From positions 1 to 7,491 of the forward strand of contig JAUXBV010000150.1 in the NCBI GenBank assembly GCA_030619215.1: a stretch of DNA of 7,491 bases. Reading direction: 5' to 3'. A model generated the notes under the pieces. That model ran no database searches, was not told the origin of the DNA, and saw only the letters and a program-made list of their open reading frames with translations. Position 1 is the stretch's first letter. Each line of letters begins with the position of its first letter. The stretch is from Fibrobacterota bacterium (lineage in GTDB: Bacteria > Fibrobacterota > Chitinivibrionia > Chitinivibrionales > JANQEN01). Both the position numbers and the translations under genes were made by a program. Below are positions 4,985 through 7,491 of this stretch, piece after piece.

Positions 4985-6472
4985 TTGCGAATATTCATTT
5001 CATATCGTCGTAATGACAGCGCACAAACTGCATGTCTCATTTATGAGTATTTAAGAAGGGCGTTTGGAATAGATAATGTTTTTCGTGATGTTGAAAAAAT
5101 CGGGCCCGGCAGTGACTTCCGAGGTGCTATACGGGAAGCAGTCGTAAATTGTGATGTACTGTTAGTTATCATTGGGCCTGACTGGCTAAAAGTTGAAAAA
5201 GAAACATCCTACCCCTATAAAAAATATCGTCGCATCGACCTTTCTACCGACTATGTACGCATGGAAGTACAGATAGGACTGGAAAGCGACCGTATACAAG
5301 TAATACCTGTATGTATTAAAGGTGCGAAAATGCCGCAAGCTGAGAACCTGCCAAAGGTTCTCAAACAACTAGCATATAAAAATGCAGTCTTTATCAAATC
5401 GTTGCATAAAGATACAATCCGGTTGATTGATTCTCTAGCACATATACCGACATTGGAGCCACAAACAATAAATAATAGCCAAAGCAAAAAAGGAAGAGTA
5501 TTATCAGGAGCATGGGGCAGACGAAATGTTTCATTTACTATAGATAAGTATGATGGAGACGTAAACAAGCTGATGGCACTGGTAACAAAACTGACTGAAA
5601 TCGGTGTGAACGATATGCATATCAGGGATCTGAGGCTGGGAAGCATTATAATTATTCTTGTAATGCATTCCAAAGCAGCGACTCATTTAGTGAAAGTTTT
5701 CAGGAGGACACCGGAAGATTTTTCTAAAATCGGAGTAGTAACTGTTGCCATACAAAGTTTACTTCATAATCCATTAACATTAAAAGGCCTATTAAATCTT
5801 CGTGGGGTGGATTGGCGCGGTGAAGATATAAGTAAAATCGAATTAAACAGGGTAGATTTACAAAAATCGAATCTTAGCGGGATCAATCTGGAGAGTGCAT
5901 TGCTCAATGGAGCTAATCTGAATATGGTCAACTTGAGAAGGGCTACGCTCCGTTATACAGATATGCAAAAGGCAAATCTGGAAAGTGCAAATCTGAGCGT
6001 AGCAGATATGAAGGGTTCTGACCTTTATAAGGTAAATTTGGACCAGGCCGATATGAGAGGAGCAATTTTAGAATATGCAAAATTAGGATATTCAAGCTTG
6101 AAACAGGCAAATCTAAGCAACGCTTCCATGAAATCAGCCCACTTGCGCAAAGCCGATCTGAAGGCTGCGGATTTGTCCGAAGCGAATTTAGAAGATGCCT
6201 TTTTATTCGAAGCTGACCTCACAGGTGCTGTTCTAAGAAAAGCTGATCTGCGGAACGCTAATCTTGGATCAGCACGCATAGAAAATGCAGATTTGAGAGG
6301 AGCCAACTTATATGATGCCGATTTACGCTGGACAAACCTTGAGAAAGCGATTTTCGATGAGGAGACAACTCTTTATAACGGAGAAAAGTATAAGGCAGGT
6401 ATTGATTGGAAGAAAATAAGGGAGGGGATGATGAAGAGAATGATCTCGAAAATGGAAGTTCGCTCACAATAA
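4985..6472 (+). CDS. TIR-domain protein with middle sensor-like domain and 38 pentapeptide repeats
   Basis: This is a 495-aa protein with a TTG start. Residues 1-155 form a bacterial TIR (TIR_2-type) domain: RIFISYRRNDSA, VFRDVEKIGPGSDF, CDVLLVIIGPDWL, then DYVRMEVQIGL, where E94 matches the Glu needed for NAD cleavage in active TIR enzymes. Residues about 170-265 form a small domain with a beta-strand (VSFTID), a helix and RDLRLGSIIIILVM. This recalls GSI-containing domains that link effectors to sensors in STAND-type conflict proteins, but the match is from memory. Residues 270-459 are 38 pentapeptides of the A(D/N)Lxx type with no break in phase, about 9.5 coils of a right-handed beta-helix. 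A basic tail follows. No transmembrane segment or signal peptide is seen. It is likely a cytoplasmic NADase-type effector on a beta-helical scaffold; defence is inferred, and the trigger is unknown. Confidence 0.9.
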   Translation: MRIFISYRRNDSAQTACLIYEYLRRAFGIDNVFRDVEKIGPGSDFRGAIREAVVNCDVLLVIIGPDWLKVEKETSYPYKKYRRIDLSTDYVRMEVQIGLESDRIQVIPVCIKGAKMPQAENLPKVLKQLAYKNAVFIKSLHKDTIRLIDSLAHIPTLEPQTINNSQSKKGRVLSGAWGRRNVSFTIDKYDGDVNKLMALVTKLTEIGVNDMHIRDLRLGSIIIILVMHSKAATHLVKVFRRTPEDFSKIGVVTVAIQSLLHNPLTLKGLLNLRGVDWRGEDISKIELNRVDLQKSNLSGINLESALLNGANLNMVNLRRATLRYTDMQKANLESANLSVADMKGSDLYKVNLDQADMRGAILEYAKLGYSSLKQANLSNASMKSAHLRKADLKAADLSEANLEDAFLFEADLTGAVLRKADLRNANLGSARIENADLRGANLYDADLRWTNLEKAIFDEETTLYNGEKYKAGIDWKKIREGMMKRMISKMEVRSQ

Positions 6473-6521
6473 CAGCAGGCAAAGTTAAAGCTGCCTTAAG
6501 CTATTATATCTCTTGCCCTTT

Positions 6522-6539
6522 GGAATTTTATTCAATTCC
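6522..6539 (+). terminator. Weak hairpin after the TIR gene
   Basis: GGAATT (6522-6527) and AATTCC (6534-6539) pair perfectly around a 6-nt loop, 50 bp after the TIR stop codon. The stem is short and no strong T-tract follows, so termination here is a guess. Confidence 0.25.
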
Positions 6540-6571
6540 TTAAACCCCTGAATTAACAAGCCTTACAGCCC

Positions 6572-6603
6572 GGTTACTTTGCAAAAAGATAAAATGCAAA
6601 ACC
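6572..6603. repeat. Inverted repeat between the TIR gene and the regulator
   Basis: GGTT (6572-6575) pairs with AACC (6600-6603), and TTGCA (6579-6583) pairs with TGCAA (6595-6599), with a 3-nt bulge on the left arm. It could be a regulator site or a transcript-end structure. There is no T-run. Confidence 0.35.
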
Positions 6604-6660
6604 CCGAATACCCCTAAGTAAGCCTTTCTCAAGCTGGGGAACGGAAAAAAAATAGACATA

Positions 6661-6689
6661 TTGATAGTATAAGTGGCATTTAGTATATA
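6661..6689 (+). promoter_or_regulatory. Promoter abutting the WYL regulator start (leaderless mRNA likely)
   Basis: TTGATA (6661-6666), a 17-bp spacer and TATATA (6684-6689) make a sigma70-type promoter. The start point would fall at about 6695-6697, on the ATG at 6696. No Shine-Dalgarno sequence is present, and an in-frame TAG at 6681-6683 rules out a longer protein. Two direct copies of TAGTATA (6665-6671, 6681-6687) overlap the promoter and could form an operator for autoregulation. Confidence 0.55.
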
Positions 6690-6695
6690 CATTAT

Positions 6696-7491
6696 ATGGA
6701 TAAATGGGAAAAAGTCACAAGACTCCACCGCCTTCTGAAAAACAGGAGATATCCGGTTACATTGCCGGATGTCATTGAAGAACTGGAATGCTCGCAAGCC
6801 ACCTTTTACAGAATTCAGAGTTTTTATAAAAACATACTCGGCGCGCCCATCTTATACGATAAAAAATATAAAGGCTATGCACTGGATGAGTCAGCGAAAG
6901 AAAAATTTGAGCTTCCCGGCCTGTGGTTCACCTCGGATGAGCTGGAAGCCCTGATCTGTTTTGAACATATAATAGACGGCCTGCAACCGGGTTTCCTGTC
7001 CGACTCAATAGCTTCTCTGAAGCCGCTAATCAAAAAACTCCTCAGCGCACAGCATATTTCCGTTGAAAGATGGAAAGAGCGTATAAAAATACTCTCGATC
7101 GGGTTTCGGTCAGTTAATAAAACCGTTTTCAAGATGATCTCAGAGGCACTGCTACATAAGAAACAGATACTGATAAACTATGAATCGCTGTATAAGCAGG
7201 AACAGACACAGCGCACTATTTCTACGCAAACACTACTGCACTACCGGGACAACTGGTATGTTGACGCATGGTGCCATACGAGAAATGAGCTGAGGACATT
7301 CTCCATAAACCGTATGACCAGTGCGGAAATACTAAAAACAAGAGCAAAAAGCATCCCCGGAAAAGTGCTCGAATCCCATTTCGCCGATGCTTACGGAATA
7401 TTCTCCGGCAAATCGGAAAATATCGCGGAAATAAAATTCACCGGCATCGCAGCCAAAGCAGTAGCCCAGGAAATATGGCACCCGTTTCAAC
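6696..7491 (+). CDS. YafY-type HTH-WYL transcriptional regulator (partial, C-terminus beyond right edge)
   Basis: Translation from 6696 is open to the window end (265 codons). Residues about 3-63 are a winged HTH (LPDVIEELECSQATFYRIQ, then the wing GAPILYDKKYKGYAL). The linker ELPGLWFTSDELEAL with GLQPGFL is a hallmark of the YafY/HTH_11-WYL family. The WYL domain spans about 150-215, with WYVDAW at 187-192 and FSINRM at 202-207. AEIKFTG and EIWHPFQ at the end open the C-terminal WCX domain. Family members are usually somewhat over 300 aa, so perhaps 50-70 residues are missing. WYL domains sense nucleic-acid or nucleotide ligands, and relatives such as BrxR and CapW repress phage-defence operons, which fits the TIR gene upstream. 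The family is also common outside defence loci. The mRNA is probably leaderless. Confidence 0.9.
   Translation, partial: MDKWEKVTRLHRLLKNRRYPVTLPDVIEELECSQATFYRIQSFYKNILGAPILYDKKYKGYALDESAKEKFELPGLWFTSDELEALICFEHIIDGLQPGFLSDSIASLKPLIKKLLSAQHISVERWKERIKILSIGFRSVNKTVFKMISEALLHKKQILINYESLYKQEQTQRTISTQTLLHYRDNWYVDAWCHTRNELRTFSINRMTSAEILKTRAKSIPGKVLESHFADAYGIFSGKSENIAEIKFTGIAAKAVAQEIWHPFQ

Noticed and set aside
5186..6306. Minus-strand ORFs within the TIR gene
   Set aside because: These are antisense shadows of TIR and pentapeptide-repeat coding sequence; the repeats keep the opposite frame open.
6611..6639. CCCC...GGGG stem as a terminator before the regulator
   Set aside because: The loop is long and the run of A after it gives no T-tract on the plus strand.
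6769..7132. Short ORFs on both strands over the WYL regulator
   Set aside because: The frame from 6696 is open to the window end and encodes a clear HTH-WYL protein.

Overview
The window looks like chromosomal DNA of a free-living bacterium of the FCB superphylum (Bacteroidota, Fibrobacterota or Ignavibacteria relatives). The best evidence is the secreted protein at 2235-3674, which ends in a FlgD-like / type IX secretion C-terminal sorting domain. Its overall style (signal peptide, regulatory-like beta domain, Ig/FN3-like repeats, sorting tail) recalls Fibrobacterota/Chitinispirillia proteins, but that finer placement is only an impression. Intergenic DNA is AT-rich and unusually full of inverted and direct repeats. 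I see no tRNA, rRNA, CRISPR array or intact transposase.

Left part (1-2234). A minus-strand gene runs off the left edge and encodes a membrane-anchored protein with an extracytoplasmic Cache/PDC-type sensor domain. Its leader can fold into two abutting hairpins. A 495-bp gap follows, with a 21-bp-period direct repeat and a 25-bp repeat cut exactly in two by a 71-bp fold-back sequence. Next is a plus-strand gene for a 209-aa protein with an alpha/beta-hydrolase-like nucleophile elbow. Beyond it is a 148-bp MITE-like unit bounded by inverted copies of the same 25-bp repeat.

Middle (2235-4262). The minus-strand secreted repeat protein is preceded by a leader with five same-orientation GTTAC pentamers and an inverted repeat that could form a pseudoknot or alternative fold. 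The rest of this 588-bp gap holds small hairpins and a good sigma70-type promoter reading right.

Right part (4263-7491). Three plus-strand genes form the most interesting block. They are a 166-aa two-helix membrane protein with a Cys/His zinc-ribbon-like domain, a 495-aa TIR protein with a middle domain and 38 uninterrupted pentapeptide repeats, and a YafY-type HTH-WYL regulator cut by the right edge. The regulator's promoter is placed so that transcription should start on or next to the ATG, so its mRNA is probably leaderless. A TIR NADase-type domain on a beta-helical scaffold, next to a membrane protein and a WYL regulator, has the make-up of an NAD-depleting anti-phage or stress-response locus. 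The joint function is inference: the three genes are separated by gaps of about 220 bp and are not a tight operon.
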